From: JARFQW01 sp963842955
GTDB taxonomy: Bacteria; Pseudomonadota; Gammaproteobacteria; Steroidobacterales; XN24
DNA length: 64,000 nt
Assembly: GCA_963842955.1 (NCBI GenBank)
Contig: CAWJIJ010000011.1
Coordinates: 124,001 to 188,000 of the forward strand
Reading direction: 5' to 3'
Shown: piece after piece, positions 25,049 to 34,600 of the stretch
Numbering within the stretch: the stretch's first letter is position 1
How the letters are laid out: each line of letters begins with the position of its first letter
Notes under the pieces: model-generated
Told to the model about the DNA's origin: nothing
Database searches by the model: none
Seen by the model: the letters and a program-made list of their open reading frames with translations, nothing else
Translations under genes and position numbers: made by a program

Positions 25049-25584
25049 GCAGCGTCCTCCCCGAACATGCGGGCCACGCGCCGCTCCAGCGCGCCGTCCA
25101 GCAGGCGCTGGGCCGAATCCTCGTCGAGGCAGTGCACCAAAAAGCAACCCGCCTCGGCATCGACGGCCAGGGTACCTGGTGTGAGGGTCAGCGAGAGGGC
25201 GAAAGTGGTCCGTGCTGCCGGGCTGCGCAGGCCGGTCCGGCACTGTACCAGGCGGGGCCGGATGGGCAGGCGGGGATCGAGCACCAGGCGCGCGACATGC
25301 AGCGCCGCCACGCCGACTTCGCCAGCCAGCAACAACAGGTGCCCGGGCAGTGCGAGCAGCAGTCGGCCCGACACGCCCGGCGCCTCGCCGGACCACAGGA
25401 AGCGCACCGACCACCCGCCGAGCAATAGCGCAACCACGAAGCCAACGGCGAGGTCAGCCGACCGGAGCGAACCTGACGCAACGATCCAGAAGACGAACAC
25501 GGAGGCCGCTACGAACAGCGCCGCGCACCGCGCGCCGGCCCTCACCTGCCGCCCGTCGCCCGAAGGGTGTGTCGCTGGCCGCAC
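25045..25584 (-). CDS. mrpE: MrpE (MnhE/PhaE) subunit, first gene of the Mrp-like operon
   Basis: The 179-residue protein starts at GTG 25584. Two hydrophobic segments (ALFVAASVFVFWIVASGSL and ADLAVGFVVALLLGGWSV) are followed by GEVGVAALHVARLVLDPRLP and a soluble domain with TLTPGTLAVDAEAGCFLVHC, the MnhE pattern. It is required for assembly of Mrp antiporters. As the promoter-proximal gene it sets the start of the ten-gene unit at about 25.6 kb. No promoter could be picked out with confidence. Confidence 0.88.
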   Translation of the reverse strand: MRPATHPSGDGRQVRAGARCAALFVAASVFVFWIVASGSLRSADLAVGFVVALLLGGWSVRFLWSGEAPGVSGRLLLALPGHLLLLAGEVGVAALHVARLVLDPRLPIRPRLVQCRTGLRSPAARTTFALSLTLTPGTLAVDAEAGCFLVHCLDEDSAQRLLDGALERRVARMFGEDAA

Positions 25585-26095
25585 TTCGAGATCCCCTGCA
25601 GCGCCCGAGGTGCGTCCCGCGCCATCCCGGCCCGGGAATACTCAGGCCTTGGGATTCATATAGTTGAGCAACAGGCCGAACGCCATGACCCGCATCAATG
25701 GCCATGGCATTGGTGACGTCGTGGTCACTGCGAATGGTCCCCGCCACCGGACCGCAGGCGACATCGGGCACGAGGAAGAACACGGAGATCAGGGCGACGA
25801 AGTCTTGCGGCAACCGCCAGTCCTTGATGGCGCCGCTCTACGGGTCATGCAGCACGGCGCCCTCCGGCTCCGCCAGCAGGGCAATCAGGCCGATCCTCGC
25901 CAGCCGCAGTGATGCGCGTGTCGCGCGGGCCCCGGCGCTCCTGGTCCGATAACCCGCCCGAACGGGTCCGGGTTCCGCTGGCCGCATCGGGAACACAAGC
26001 CACCGGCAAGGGCCGCAGTCACACCGCGGGAGCGTGGGCCCGGTCCGGACTCAGGCAACGGGCCTTGTCGCCGGCAACACGGGCCGCACTCGCCC
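25585..26095. other. Gene-poor interval with a decayed minus-strand reading frame
   Basis: No intact gene is present in this 511-bp interval. On the minus strand, fragments in two frames read like a membrane protein: LPQDFVALISVFFLVPDVAC near 25750-25810 and RVMAFGLLLNYMNPKA followed by a stop near 25645. A TAG interrupts upstream near 25838. This may be a decayed or frameshifted gene that once preceded mrpE. No family was recognised. No terminator with a T-tract was seen. Confidence 0.35.
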
Positions 26096-27601
26096 TCAGA
26101 CCGTCGGCGCGATATTCGCGTTGAGCCGGAACAGGTTCGTGGGATCGTAGCGGTTCTTCACGGTGACCAGCCGGGCGTAATTGCTCCCGTAGTTGGTCCT
26201 GATCTTGCCGCCGGCTTCGTCCGCGACATCGTTGGTGTAAAAGCCCTGGGTCAGCGGCTCGACGCTGGCCCAGTACCGGCGCAGGTAGTCTATGTGCGCC
26301 GAGGGGTCGGACGTCCGGGCCATGGGCCATCCCGCGCTGATACCCAGGTTGTGAGAGCAATTGCGGTTGGCGAAGGCCGTGGCTTCCGTGGGCACCCGGT
26401 CGATGGCGCCGCCGGCGTGCTGCAGGAAGAACCCGACACGGCGGCCCGGATGGGCTTCGAACCCGTCCATCAGCCGGTCTACCAGGGCGCCATCCACGCC
26501 GGACAAGAAGCCGCCCTTCAGGTAAATCCCCAGCGCACGCGGGTCGTCGATGTCGCCGCTGCGCTGCAGCGCCACGTAGTCCATGGTTTTCAGTGAATCG
26601 ACAGTGGGCGGCGCCACTGACCGAATGGGTGCAAGCAGGCGCTCGGCCTCGTCGACGGGGCCGGAATAACAGACACTGATCCCGGCGCCGCCCGGCGCGT
26701 CGCCGGGGCCCTGGCCCATGAAAAAGTCCATGTAGAGATCATCCGGGGCGGATACCGAGTAGTCCGCGTAGAACTCCAGAACCCGGCGGGCTTCGCTCAG
26801 CGGGAACATGACCCGTCCACCAACCACATCGCGACTCATCGGGTGTAACTGGAACTGGAACGCGGTAACCACGCCGAAGTTGCCGCCGCCGCCGCGAACC
26901 GCCCAGAACAGGTCCGGGTTTTCCTCGGCATTGGCGCGATGGAACTGGCCGTCGGCGGTGACGATCTCGACGCCAAGCACGTTGTCCAGCGTCAGGCCGT
27001 AGCGCCGGGCCAGCCGCCCGTACCCGCCGCCCAGCGTGAGCCCGCCAACGCCGGTATGGGAGACCGTGCCCGCCGTGGTAACCAGTCCGAAGGCCATGGC
27101 CTCCGCATCCATGGCGCCCAGCAGGCTGCCACCGGCAACCCAGGCGGTTTGCGCAACGGGATCCACGCGGACACCCTGCAGCGGAGACAGGTCGATGAGC
27201 AGACCCCCGTCACAGGTGGACTGGCCGGATGAGCTATGCCCTCCGCACTTCACCGCGACGAGGAGACCGTAGTCGCTGGCAAAGGACACCGCCTCGCGGA
27301 CATCGGCCGCGCCCATGCACTGGGCGATCAGCGCCGGATGCTTGTCGATGGAGGCATTCAGGACCCGGCGGGCATCGTCATAGCCCTCGCTTCCCGGCAG
27401 CAGCAAACGGCCGCGCAGGGCATCGCGTAACTCTTCCACCGCGGCTTTCGACAGGGTGGTTTCCTTGCCGCTGCCGCTCAGCGCGCGGACGTCGGTACTC
27501 ACCTGGGTCAGGGCGTGCAGGGCGCCGGCCAGGGACCGGGACGCAGGCCAGGCCAGGGTCGCGGCCGCGCCGGCGCCGGCCAGGAACGTTCTTCGCTTCA
27601 T
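26096..27601 (-). CDS. Exported FAD-linked oxidoreductase (berberine-bridge-like)
   Basis: The 501-residue protein starts at ATG 27601 behind GAGAGGGGG. A twin-arginine-like signal (MKRRTFLAGAGAAATLAW) predicts folded export. The FAD-binding PCMH domain is clear: VAVKCGGHSSSGQSTCDGG, whose histidine is the usual covalent FAD attachment, TTAGTVSHTGVGGLTLGGGYG and VRGGGGNFGVVTAFQF. The end YGSNYARLVTVKNRYDPTN is the BBE motif. Such flavoproteins oxidise sugars, alkaloids or alcohols. The substrate is unknown. It is not in an obvious operon. Confidence 0.9.
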   Translation of the reverse strand: MKRRTFLAGAGAAATLAWPASRSLAGALHALTQVSTDVRALSGSGKETTLSKAAVEELRDALRGRLLLPGSEGYDDARRVLNASIDKHPALIAQCMGAADVREAVSFASDYGLLVAVKCGGHSSSGQSTCDGGLLIDLSPLQGVRVDPVAQTAWVAGGSLLGAMDAEAMAFGLVTTAGTVSHTGVGGLTLGGGYGRLARRYGLTLDNVLGVEIVTADGQFHRANAEENPDLFWAVRGGGGNFGVVTAFQFQLHPMSRDVVGGRVMFPLSEARRVLEFYADYSVSAPDDLYMDFFMGQGPGDAPGGAGISVCYSGPVDEAERLLAPIRSVAPPTVDSLKTMDYVALQRSGDIDDPRALGIYLKGGFLSGVDGALVDRLMDGFEAHPGRRVGFFLQHAGGAIDRVPTEATAFANRNCSHNLGISAGWPMARTSDPSAHIDYLRRYWASVEPLTQGFYTNDVADEAGGKIRTNYGSNYARLVTVKNRYDPTNLFRLNANIAPTV

Positions 27602-27681
27602 CTGGATACCCCCTCTCGATCTGGTTCTTGTTATCAGATCCGGAGCATAGGGGAACCCGCGGGCGCAAACCAAGCACAGGC

Positions 27682-28980
27682 TCAGGCCAGCGCCTGACTC
27701 AGGGCTTCGATATCGGCCCCGATGGGCTCGCTGGCCGAGGGCAGTTCGAGCAGGCGGGCCAGGGCCGTGGGCACGGGAACCGGTTCGCCGATCAACGGTT
27801 CTACCACGGTCTCGAACTTGGCCGGGTGGGCGGTGGCTATGAGGGTCCAGATGCCATCGCCGGCCAGGTCCCCCAGCCGCTGCCGGTAGACAAACGCGGC
27901 CGTGGCGGTATGCGGACACAGAATCTCGCCCCAGTCTTCGTGGGCACGGACAATCTCCCGCTCGATGTCCGCGTCCTCCACGGCAAAGGCCTTAACCTGG
28001 GAGGCCACCGCTTCGGAGGTATCGCCGAACACCGACCGCACTCGCTCCATGTTGCTGGGATTGCCCACGTCCATGGCCGAGGCCAGGGTTGCGATACTTG
28101 CACGAGGCTCCCAGTCGCCGGTATCGAGAAAGTCGGGAATCGTCCGGTTGGCGTTGGTCGCGAGCACCACAGGGCCGATCGGCAGCCCGATCCGGCGGGC
28201 CAGCAGACAGGCCAGGGCGTTGCCCAGGTTGCCCGTGGGCACGATCATTCCCGGTGGCCTGCCGGTCTCCCGGACCAGGGCCAGCGAGGCGGCCGCGTAG
28301 TAGACCATCTGCGGCAGCAGCCGGCCGATGTTGATGCTGTTGGCGGAGCAAAGCCGTCGCGCAGCACTGAGCGCCGGATCCGCGAACGCGTCCTTGACCA
28401 TGCGCTGGCAGGCATCAAAGTCACCGCGCACCTGGAAGGCGCGCACATTGCCGCCCCAGCAGGTCAGCTGGCGCTCCTGCCGCGGGCTGACCCGCCCTTC
28501 CGGATACAGGACGGCCACGTCGATCCCCGGCAGACCATGGAATCCGGCCGCCACGGCACCACCGGTATCGCCCGAGGTGGCCACGAGAATCGTCAGCGGC
28601 CTGGGATCCGGCGCTTCACACCGGCTCATGCACTGGGCGAGAAACCGGGCGCCGAAGTCCTTGAACGCGGCGGTCGGCCCGTGGAAGAGCTCCAGCAGGC
28701 GCACGCCCGGTTCATTCTTCGGCATGACCAGCGGAGCCGGGAAATCGAAAGTTGCCTCGCAGATGTCAGCCAAATCCGGGGCCAGGACGTCGCCCTCGAA
28801 AAACGGCGCGAGCAGACGTTGCGCGATCTCCGGCAGGGTCTCCAGGCCGTCGAAGTCCTCGGCGGCAAAAGCCGGCAGGGATTCCGGAAGAAACAGCCCG
28901 CCGTCCCCGGCCAGGCCGAGCTGCATGGCCTCGCTGACCGGCAGAGCGGGGGTTCCGGCCCGTGTGCTGACATACTTCAT
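27682..28980 (-). CDS. thrC: Threonine synthase
   Basis: The 432-residue PLP enzyme converts O-phosphohomoserine to threonine. The start MKYVSTRAG at 28980 is typical. The PLP lysine lies in FHGPTAAFKDFGARF near residue 107, and the phosphate-binding region is ATSGDTGGAVAAGF. Length and layout fit the E. coli-type enzyme. It is the last gene of thrABC, 81 bp after thrB, and completes the pathway. The frame is intact. Confidence 0.95.
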   Translation of the reverse strand: MKYVSTRAGTPALPVSEAMQLGLAGDGGLFLPESLPAFAAEDFDGLETLPEIAQRLLAPFFEGDVLAPDLADICEATFDFPAPLVMPKNEPGVRLLELFHGPTAAFKDFGARFLAQCMSRCEAPDPRPLTILVATSGDTGGAVAAGFHGLPGIDVAVLYPEGRVSPRQERQLTCWGGNVRAFQVRGDFDACQRMVKDAFADPALSAARRLCSANSINIGRLLPQMVYYAAASLALVRETGRPPGMIVPTGNLGNALACLLARRIGLPIGPVVLATNANRTIPDFLDTGDWEPRASIATLASAMDVGNPSNMERVRSVFGDTSEAVASQVKAFAVEDADIEREIVRAHEDWGEILCPHTATAAFVYRQRLGDLAGDGIWTLIATAHPAKFETVVEPLIGEPVPVPTALARLLELPSASEPIGADIEALSQALA

Positions 28981-29061
28981 CAGCCGCTCCTGGCAGCGAT
29001 CTGCACGGGACAGCGGATGCCCATTGGCCGCAGGCACCGGGTACTTCTCCCCGCGCCCATG

Positions 29062-30009
29062 TCAGACCAGCCTCGCACCGACGGACTCGATCGGCGAGAC
29101 CCACAGCTCCGCGGCCACGTCCCGCTCGGCAAATGCCGCCAGCATGGCCGCGCCGACCCGCTGGCCGGTCGCCTCTGAATCACACCAGGCAAAGACGCTG
29201 GGCCCGCCGCCGGAGATCGAACAGCCCAGCGCACCCGACGCCAGTGCCGCCGCCTTGACCTCGTCGAAGCCGGGGATGAGGCTGCTCCGCTGGGGCTCGA
29301 TCAGCCGGTCCTCGAGACACGCCCCGATGACAGCGAGGTCACCGGTGTAGCAGCCTGATATGAAGCCGGCGAGATTGGCCGTCTGGGCGACGATCTCCTC
29401 GATGCCATAGTCGGACTTCAGGACCCCGCGGGCCTCCCGGGTCGCGATCTTCAGCTGCGGATGCACCAGAACGCAGCGCACGGATTCCGGTACGGGAACC
29501 TGGACCAGTACGGGACGGACCGGATCACCAGCGGCAAGCACCATGCCCCCGAACAGGCTGGGCGCCACGTTATCTGGGTGGGCCGAGCCACTGGCTACCG
29601 CCTCGCCCTCGAGGGCAAAGGGAAACAGCTCACGCATTTTCAGCGGCTGGTCGAGAAGCGCATTGGCCGCCACCACGCTGGCCACGGCGGATGCGGCGGA
29701 CCCACCCATGCCGGAGCCCATCGGAATACCCTTGACCACGTCCACCTCGAAGCCGAAGGGCAGATCCAGCGCCGCGCGCATGGCGATAAGCCCGACGGTC
29801 GCCGTGTTGTCTTCAGGCGCCGTCGGAAACGGACCGGACAAGCCCTCGATCGTCCCAATGCGCACCACCGGCGTGTCGATCCGCCGTACGGTCACCGTAT
29901 CGCCCGCGGCATCCACGGCATGGCCGAGCACGTCGAACCCGACGCCGACGTTACCGACGCTGGCGGGAGCAAACGCCGTTGCGCGCCCTCTCAAGCCTGC
30001 TTCAGCCAA
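29062..30009 (-). CDS. thrB: Homoserine kinase (GHMP family)
   Basis: The 315-residue kinase phosphorylates homoserine with ATP. GHMP motifs are present: ASVGNVGVGFDVLG near the N-terminus, the ATP loop GIPMGSGMGGSAASAVA near residue 95, and the C-terminal GCSISGGGPSVFAW. It sits between thrA (73 bp upstream) and thrC in the order of the threonine operon. The frame is intact. Confidence 0.95.
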   Translation of the reverse strand: MAEAGLRGRATAFAPASVGNVGVGFDVLGHAVDAAGDTVTVRRIDTPVVRIGTIEGLSGPFPTAPEDNTATVGLIAMRAALDLPFGFEVDVVKGIPMGSGMGGSAASAVASVVAANALLDQPLKMRELFPFALEGEAVASGSAHPDNVAPSLFGGMVLAAGDPVRPVLVQVPVPESVRCVLVHPQLKIATREARGVLKSDYGIEEIVAQTANLAGFISGCYTGDLAVIGACLEDRLIEPQRSSLIPGFDEVKAAALASGALGCSISGGGPSVFAWCDSEATGQRVGAAMLAAFAERDVAAELWVSPIESVGARLV

Positions 30010-30082
30010 TGCCCCTGTTCCTTTGCCCCGGCCCGAATGCCTGATGTCATCATACGGTGTTCTGCCCCGGTTCGGCGCCAGA

Positions 30083-32545
30083 TCAGAGAGACGCGCCCAG
30101 GTAGGCGCTCAGCCTGAGCAGGTCCGCGAATACGCCGGCGGCGGTGACCTCCGGGCCGGCGCCGGGACCCTGCACGACCAGGGGATTGTCGTGGTAGCGG
30201 CGGGTCACGAACCGGACCATGTTATCCGTGGGATTCATGTGGGCGAAGGAGTGGGTGTCCGGCACCCGGGCCAGCCTGACATCCGCGGCGCCGTCCGCCG
30301 TCAGGCTGGCGGTGTAGCGCAGAACCATCGACGCTTCCCGCGCGGCCATCCACGTTTGGCGCATGGCCTCGTCGTGCCGGGTCATCCCCTCCAGGAATTC
30401 GTCCACGCTCACACCGGTCAGCTCAGCCGGCACGAGACTCTCCACGTTGACCGCATCCAGTTCGAGATCCAGGCCCATTTCACGGCCGAGGATGACGACC
30501 TTGCGGGCCACGTCCATGCCCGAGAGGTCGTCGCGGGGGTCCGGCTCGGTCAGGCCTTCCCTGCGCGCTCCGCGGACCAGCTCGGAGAAGGGCTGATCGC
30601 CGTCGTAGCTGTTGAACAGGTACGCCAGCGTGCCGGACAGTATGCCTTCGATCCGCAGGATCTCGTCGCCGGTCTCCCGCAGGTCCCTGAGGGTGTGGAT
30701 GATCGGCAGCCCGGCGCCGACCGTGGTCTCGTAGAGATAGTGGCTCTGCCCCTTGCGGCGGCCCTCCCGCAGCCTCCGGTAGCTGGCCATGTCAGCGGTG
30801 CTGGCCTTCTTGTTGGGCGTGACGACGTGGATGCCCTGCGGCCAGCCACTCCGCGTAGCGGCCGGCCACCTCCGCGCTGGCGCTGCAGTCGATAATGACC
30901 GCATGGGGAATGTGCTCGGCCTTCACGTGGCGCACGAACGCGTCCAGGTCCAGCGGCGTGTCGGACCGGGCCCAGGGCTCGCGCCAGTCGTCCAGCCCGA
31001 TGGCGCGGGTACCCAGGAGCATGCGCCGGGAGGAAGCCAGCGCCCGCACCCGCAGGTCCAGGTTGCTGTCTTGCGCCAGCCGCGCCCGCTCGCCGGCGAT
31101 CTGATCCAGCAGCACGCCGCCCACGTTGCCGGGCCCGATCAGACCGATGGAGACCGTCTGGGGCGACAGGTAGAAACCCGGCGTGCACGGCACGGACCGC
31201 GCGGCCGGCGTCCCGCTTGTCGATGACCGCCGAAATATTCCGCTCGGAGGAACCCTGGGCGATGGCCCGCACGTTGACGCCGGCCTCGCCCAGGGTGCCG
31301 AACACCTTGGCGGCAATTCCGGGACGCCCGCCCATGCCGTCACCGACGACCGCGAGAATGCTGCAGTCCCGCGTGACGCCGATATCCTGGATGGCGCCCT
31401 GATCGAGCTCGCTTCGAAAAGGCCGCTCGAGCACGGCCCGGGCAGCGTCCACGTGCTTCTCGGGCAGCGCGAAGCAGATGGAATGCTCGGAACTCGCCTG
31501 GGAAATCAGCACCACGGAAATATCCGCGTCCCGAAGCGCGGCAAAGACCCGCATGGCGGTGCCGGGCACGCCGATCATCCCGGCGCCCTCGAGATTGACG
31601 AGGGCGATGCCATGAATGCTCGTGATCCCCTTGATGTCCTGGCCGTCGGAGGTCGCCGCGATGCGGGTGCCGGGCTTGTCCGGCGCGAAGGTATTGCGGA
31701 TCACGAGAGGAATGCCGTGCTCGATGGCCGGCGCCATGGTGCGGGGATGGATCACTTTTGCGCCGAAATACGCCAGTTCCATCGCCTCGCTGTAGGACAG
31801 GCTGTCCATGACGGCGACTTCCGGCACCAGCCGCGGGTCGCCGCTCAGGATGCCGTCCACGTCGGTCCAGATATGGATCTCCGCGGCATCCAGGAGGGCG
31901 CCGAAAATTGACGCGGAATAATCGCTGCCGTTGCGCCCCAGCGTCGTGGCCACGCCCCGGTGATCCTGGGCAACGTAGCCGGTAATCACGAGGGTCGGAG
32001 GATCTCACGGGGGACAGCGCCGCGCGCATCCGTTTCCGGGACTCCGCCCAGTCGACGACCGGCCCGAGTTCGCCGTGCTCCAGGACGAGGATGTTGCGGG
32101 CATCCACCCAGTCCGCCGCGCGCCCCCGTTGAGACAGGTAGGCGGCGAGCAGCCGGGCCGACCAGATTTCGCCCATGCCGGAGACCAGGTTTTCGCTGTC
32201 CTCCGAGGCCCGCTTCAGGAGCATCGCCGCATGCAGGATATGGCGGACGTCCCTGAGCTCGGCCTCCAGGGACTCCTCGTATTCAGCCGCCGCTTGCCTG
32301 TCCAGCAGCGCGCCAGCCAGCGCCTGGTGACGGCTGCGGATCGTTTCCAGCGGCTCGTCGTACCCCGGATCCTGGCCGGCGGCCCGGTCGAGCGCCTCGA
32401 TCAGCAGGTCAGTGGTTCCTCCCACGGCGGAAACCACGACCGCCAGCGGCGGCCCCTGGCGGCAGATATTGTCTGCGACCTGTTCGAAACAGGCGGCGTC
32501 GGCGAGGCTCGAACCACCGAATTTGAAAACCATCCAGTCGGGCAT
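30083..32545 (-). CDS. thrA: Bifunctional aspartokinase/homoserine dehydrogenase (three frameshifts)
   Basis: The enzyme catalyses the first and third steps from aspartate to threonine. The kinase starts at ATG 32545 with VFKFGGSSLADA, and the nucleotide and substrate region (TLGRNGSDYSASIFGALL) is in a second frame. Two ACT-like regulatory stretches follow, then the dehydrogenase with TVSIGLIGPGNVG and VVTPNKKAST. The frame changes at about 31995-32010, 31170-31181 and 30834-30836, two of them at short homopolymers. Restoring one base at each gives one protein of about 820 residues, the normal ThrA length. Because the rest of the operon is intact, consensus errors are more likely than a dead gene. 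No leader peptide or attenuator was seen. Confidence 0.85.
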
Positions 32546-32581
32546 GTCGCGTGCTCGGGTTCCGGCGAAAAATCGAAGGGA

Positions 32582-32848
32582 TCAGAGCGTACCGCACTGG
32601 CGGTCATTTTTCTTGCGTCGCAGCATCCATGCGCTCGTCCGCGCCGCTGGACCCGGTCGCCGCTTGCCGGCGTGCCGGGTTCTCAGCCGTTCGACATGCT
32701 GAATGAGAGAATCCGTGGTCGCCTGGAGCAGCTCGAGTTCCTCGACTGAGAGGTCCTCCAGGTGCTCGAGCTTGAACTCGATGGTCTCCACGAGTTTCTT
32801 TGCCGGCCGCCAGTGGGGACTACAGGAAACCCCGCCGCCGGCGTTCAC
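32582..32848 (-). CDS. Small charged helical protein
   Basis: A reading frame of up to 88 residues contains a heptad-like helical stretch (TIEFKLEHLEDLSVEELELLQATTDSLIQHVERL) and an Arg/Lys-rich tail. The start is uncertain: ATG 32848 lies inside the sulfotransferase gene, and a GTG at 32791 just before the helical part is equally plausible. No family is recognised. It lies between the sulfotransferase gene and thrA on the same strand. Confidence 0.5.
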   Translation of the reverse strand: MNAGGGVSCSPHWRPAKKLVETIEFKLEHLEDLSVEELELLQATTDSLIQHVERLRTRHAGKRRPGPAARTSAWMLRRKKNDRQCGTL

Positions 32849-33641
32849 GTTTCAGCGCCGGCAGATAGCGAAGCTTGTGAACCGCCCGGCTGGCCGCATA
32901 CCGGGGCGGCTTGATCAGCCGGTCGGGGATGACCGGAAGGGGCGCGGTGGAGGGCGCCGGATCCGTGGCTTTCAGCTGCCCTGGCAGGTGGATGTCGCGG
33001 ACCCACTCGAACAGGGCCTGGTCCCGCTGGTTGGCCTCCTGAATGCGCGCCACCTTGTCCGGATCTCCCAGGACGGCGTCTCTGAACCGGTTGTCCCGGG
33101 CCACGTTGCGCCGGACATAGCGCAGATCCAGCGGATAGGGCGAGAGCTGCGCGAGCAGCCGCATGGACTCGTCGAACCGTTCCGTCAGGCCGACAAAGAA
33201 ATAGGCGGCCTCCAGCAGCTCCCGGGCCTTGTCCAGGTCGGCCGTGCCGGCGATCTTTCGCACCTGGAAATCGTGGTTCCCGGGGTCTGCCATATAGGCG
33301 TCGAAACTCGGCGGCTCGTGGCCGCGGACATTCTGGTCCTGGAAATGGGACACGGCCCGGCTGACCGGATCCCGCAGCATCGTGTAGGGGCGCACCTCGG
33401 CCGGCAAATGGGCCGTGGGCTCGATAATCTCGTGCCCGCCGATGCTGCGGAGGTCCTCGTAGATCCGTCTGGCGAACGCCAGGTCGTCGCTATCGACGGG
33501 CTTGTTCCGAGACGGGTCCACCGGACGGATGTCGCAATGCTTCACCCCGAAGCTGTTCTTCAGGATGAACTTCATCGAGGTGCCGGCCGTTTTCTGGATG
33601 TGGACGAAGGCCAGCAGGTCTCCCGGTTCGGCGCGTCTCAC
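32820..33641 (-). CDS. Sulfotransferase-family protein
   Basis: The 273-residue protein has the PAPS-binding motifs of the sulfotransferase 2 family: the 5'-phosphosulfate loop FVHIQKTAGTSMKF at residues 12-25 and the 3'-phosphate motif LRDPVSRAVSHFQ near residue 90. The enzyme would move a sulfate group to an acceptor, often a surface polysaccharide. The acceptor is unknown. It lies 4 bp after the universal stress gene on the same strand. The C-terminus is very basic (LKRERRRRGFL). Confidence 0.8.
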   Translation of the reverse strand: MRRAEPGDLLAFVHIQKTAGTSMKFILKNSFGVKHCDIRPVDPSRNKPVDSDDLAFARRIYEDLRSIGGHEIIEPTAHLPAEVRPYTMLRDPVSRAVSHFQDQNVRGHEPPSFDAYMADPGNHDFQVRKIAGTADLDKARELLEAAYFFVGLTERFDESMRLLAQLSPYPLDLRYVRRNVARDNRFRDAVLGDPDKVARIQEANQRDQALFEWVRDIHLPGQLKATDPAPSTAPLPVIPDRLIKPPRYAASRAVHKLRYLPALKRERRRRGFL

Positions 33642-33644
33642 GAT

Positions 33645-34592
33645 CTAGGCGCCGGGAAAATCCGCCGACGCCCCAGGCGGGCGCATGACCAGCAGGTCGC
33701 AGGGGGTCCGGTCCAGCAGCCGCTCGGCGGTACCGCCCACGAATACCTGGGCGAGGCGGCTCCGGGACACGCCCCCCAGAATCAGCACGTCAGCGCCGAT
33801 GCGAGCGGCCAGTCCCGGCAGGACATCGGTTGCCCGGCCCTCCACCAGGTGCAGATCCATATTCTCCAGGTTAGCCGCGGCGGCCAGCGCCCCGATCCGC
33901 TCCCGCCGCTCGGCGGCCACGGAATGGGTCGTTTCCTCCGGCAGGAGATCGGCGAAGGGCGGAACCGCGCCCGCAGCGGCCGCCGCCACAATGTCTTCCG
34001 CCGAAACGATGCAATGGGCAACATGAATCTCGGCAGGCAACGGTGCCAGGCCAACGGCGGCGGACAGGATCAGGCCGTCGAGGAGCGCGTGCTCGTCGTC
34101 CCGGTGCCCGGGATCCACCGCCGCCAGGACCTGCAGCGGAACCGACCAGGGCGTGTCCCGTACCAGGAGCAGCGGGCAGGGGCAGCTGCGGATCAGCTGC
34201 CATTCGGTGGCGCCGAGCAGGCAGCGTTGCGCCCAGGAATGCTCGTGGGTTCCCAGCACCAGCAGATCGGCGCCAGAGTCCGCCGCCCTGCGCGCCAGGC
34301 TTTCATGGCGAGGATGCTCGTAGAGGGCCAGGGTGGTCACCTCCAGGCCGCTGGCGCGTAACGGAGCTGCCTGTACTTCCAGATCCGCCAGGGCCGCCGC
34401 CACCCGGGCCTCCCGCGCGGCCCGCAGATGCCCGGTCTCGATGAAGTGACTTCCCTCCAGGGCCTCGTCGAACACGCAGCTGAACAGCTCGAGCCCGGCT
34501 CCGGACGAGCGGGCAAGGGCCAAAGCTTTGTCGAGGGCGGGTTGCCCGGATCGACCGGGCGCAAGGGCGACGAGGATGAGGCCCTTGGTCAC
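33645..34592 (-). CDS. Tandem universal stress protein (UspE-like)
   Basis: The 315-residue protein consists of two Usp domains. The first ends with ADLLVLGTHEHSWAQRCLLGATEWQLIRS, the second with ADVLILGGVSRSRLAQVFVGGTAERLL. The second keeps a GG-x9-GGT-type nucleotide loop, the first is more diverged. UspE-type proteins are often under FNR/ANR control in low oxygen, and the gene directly follows the FNR-type regulator on the same strand with 8 bp between them. ATP binding is inferred from the motif. Confidence 0.85.
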   Translation of the reverse strand: MTKGLILVALAPGRSGQPALDKALALARSSGAGLELFSCVFDEALEGSHFIETGHLRAAREARVAAALADLEVQAAPLRASGLEVTTLALYEHPRHESLARRAADSGADLLVLGTHEHSWAQRCLLGATEWQLIRSCPCPLLLVRDTPWSVPLQVLAAVDPGHRDDEHALLDGLILSAAVGLAPLPAEIHVAHCIVSAEDIVAAAAAGAVPPFADLLPEETTHSVAAERRERIGALAAAANLENMDLHLVEGRATDVLPGLAARIGADVLILGGVSRSRLAQVFVGGTAERLLDRTPCDLLVMRPPGASADFPGA

Positions 34593-34600
34593 GGCTACCC

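Noticed and set aside
16124..25584. DabA/DabB inorganic-carbon pump
   Set aside because: A DabB would be an ND5-like protein next to a large zinc protein DabA. No DabA-like gene is present.
30083..32545. True loss of thrA
   Set aside because: Every break is one base, two sit in short homopolymers, all catalytic motifs persist, and thrB and thrC are intact.
32546..32581. Threonine/isoleucine attenuator before thrA
   Set aside because: The gap is only 36 bp with no leader peptide rich in Thr or Ile codons.
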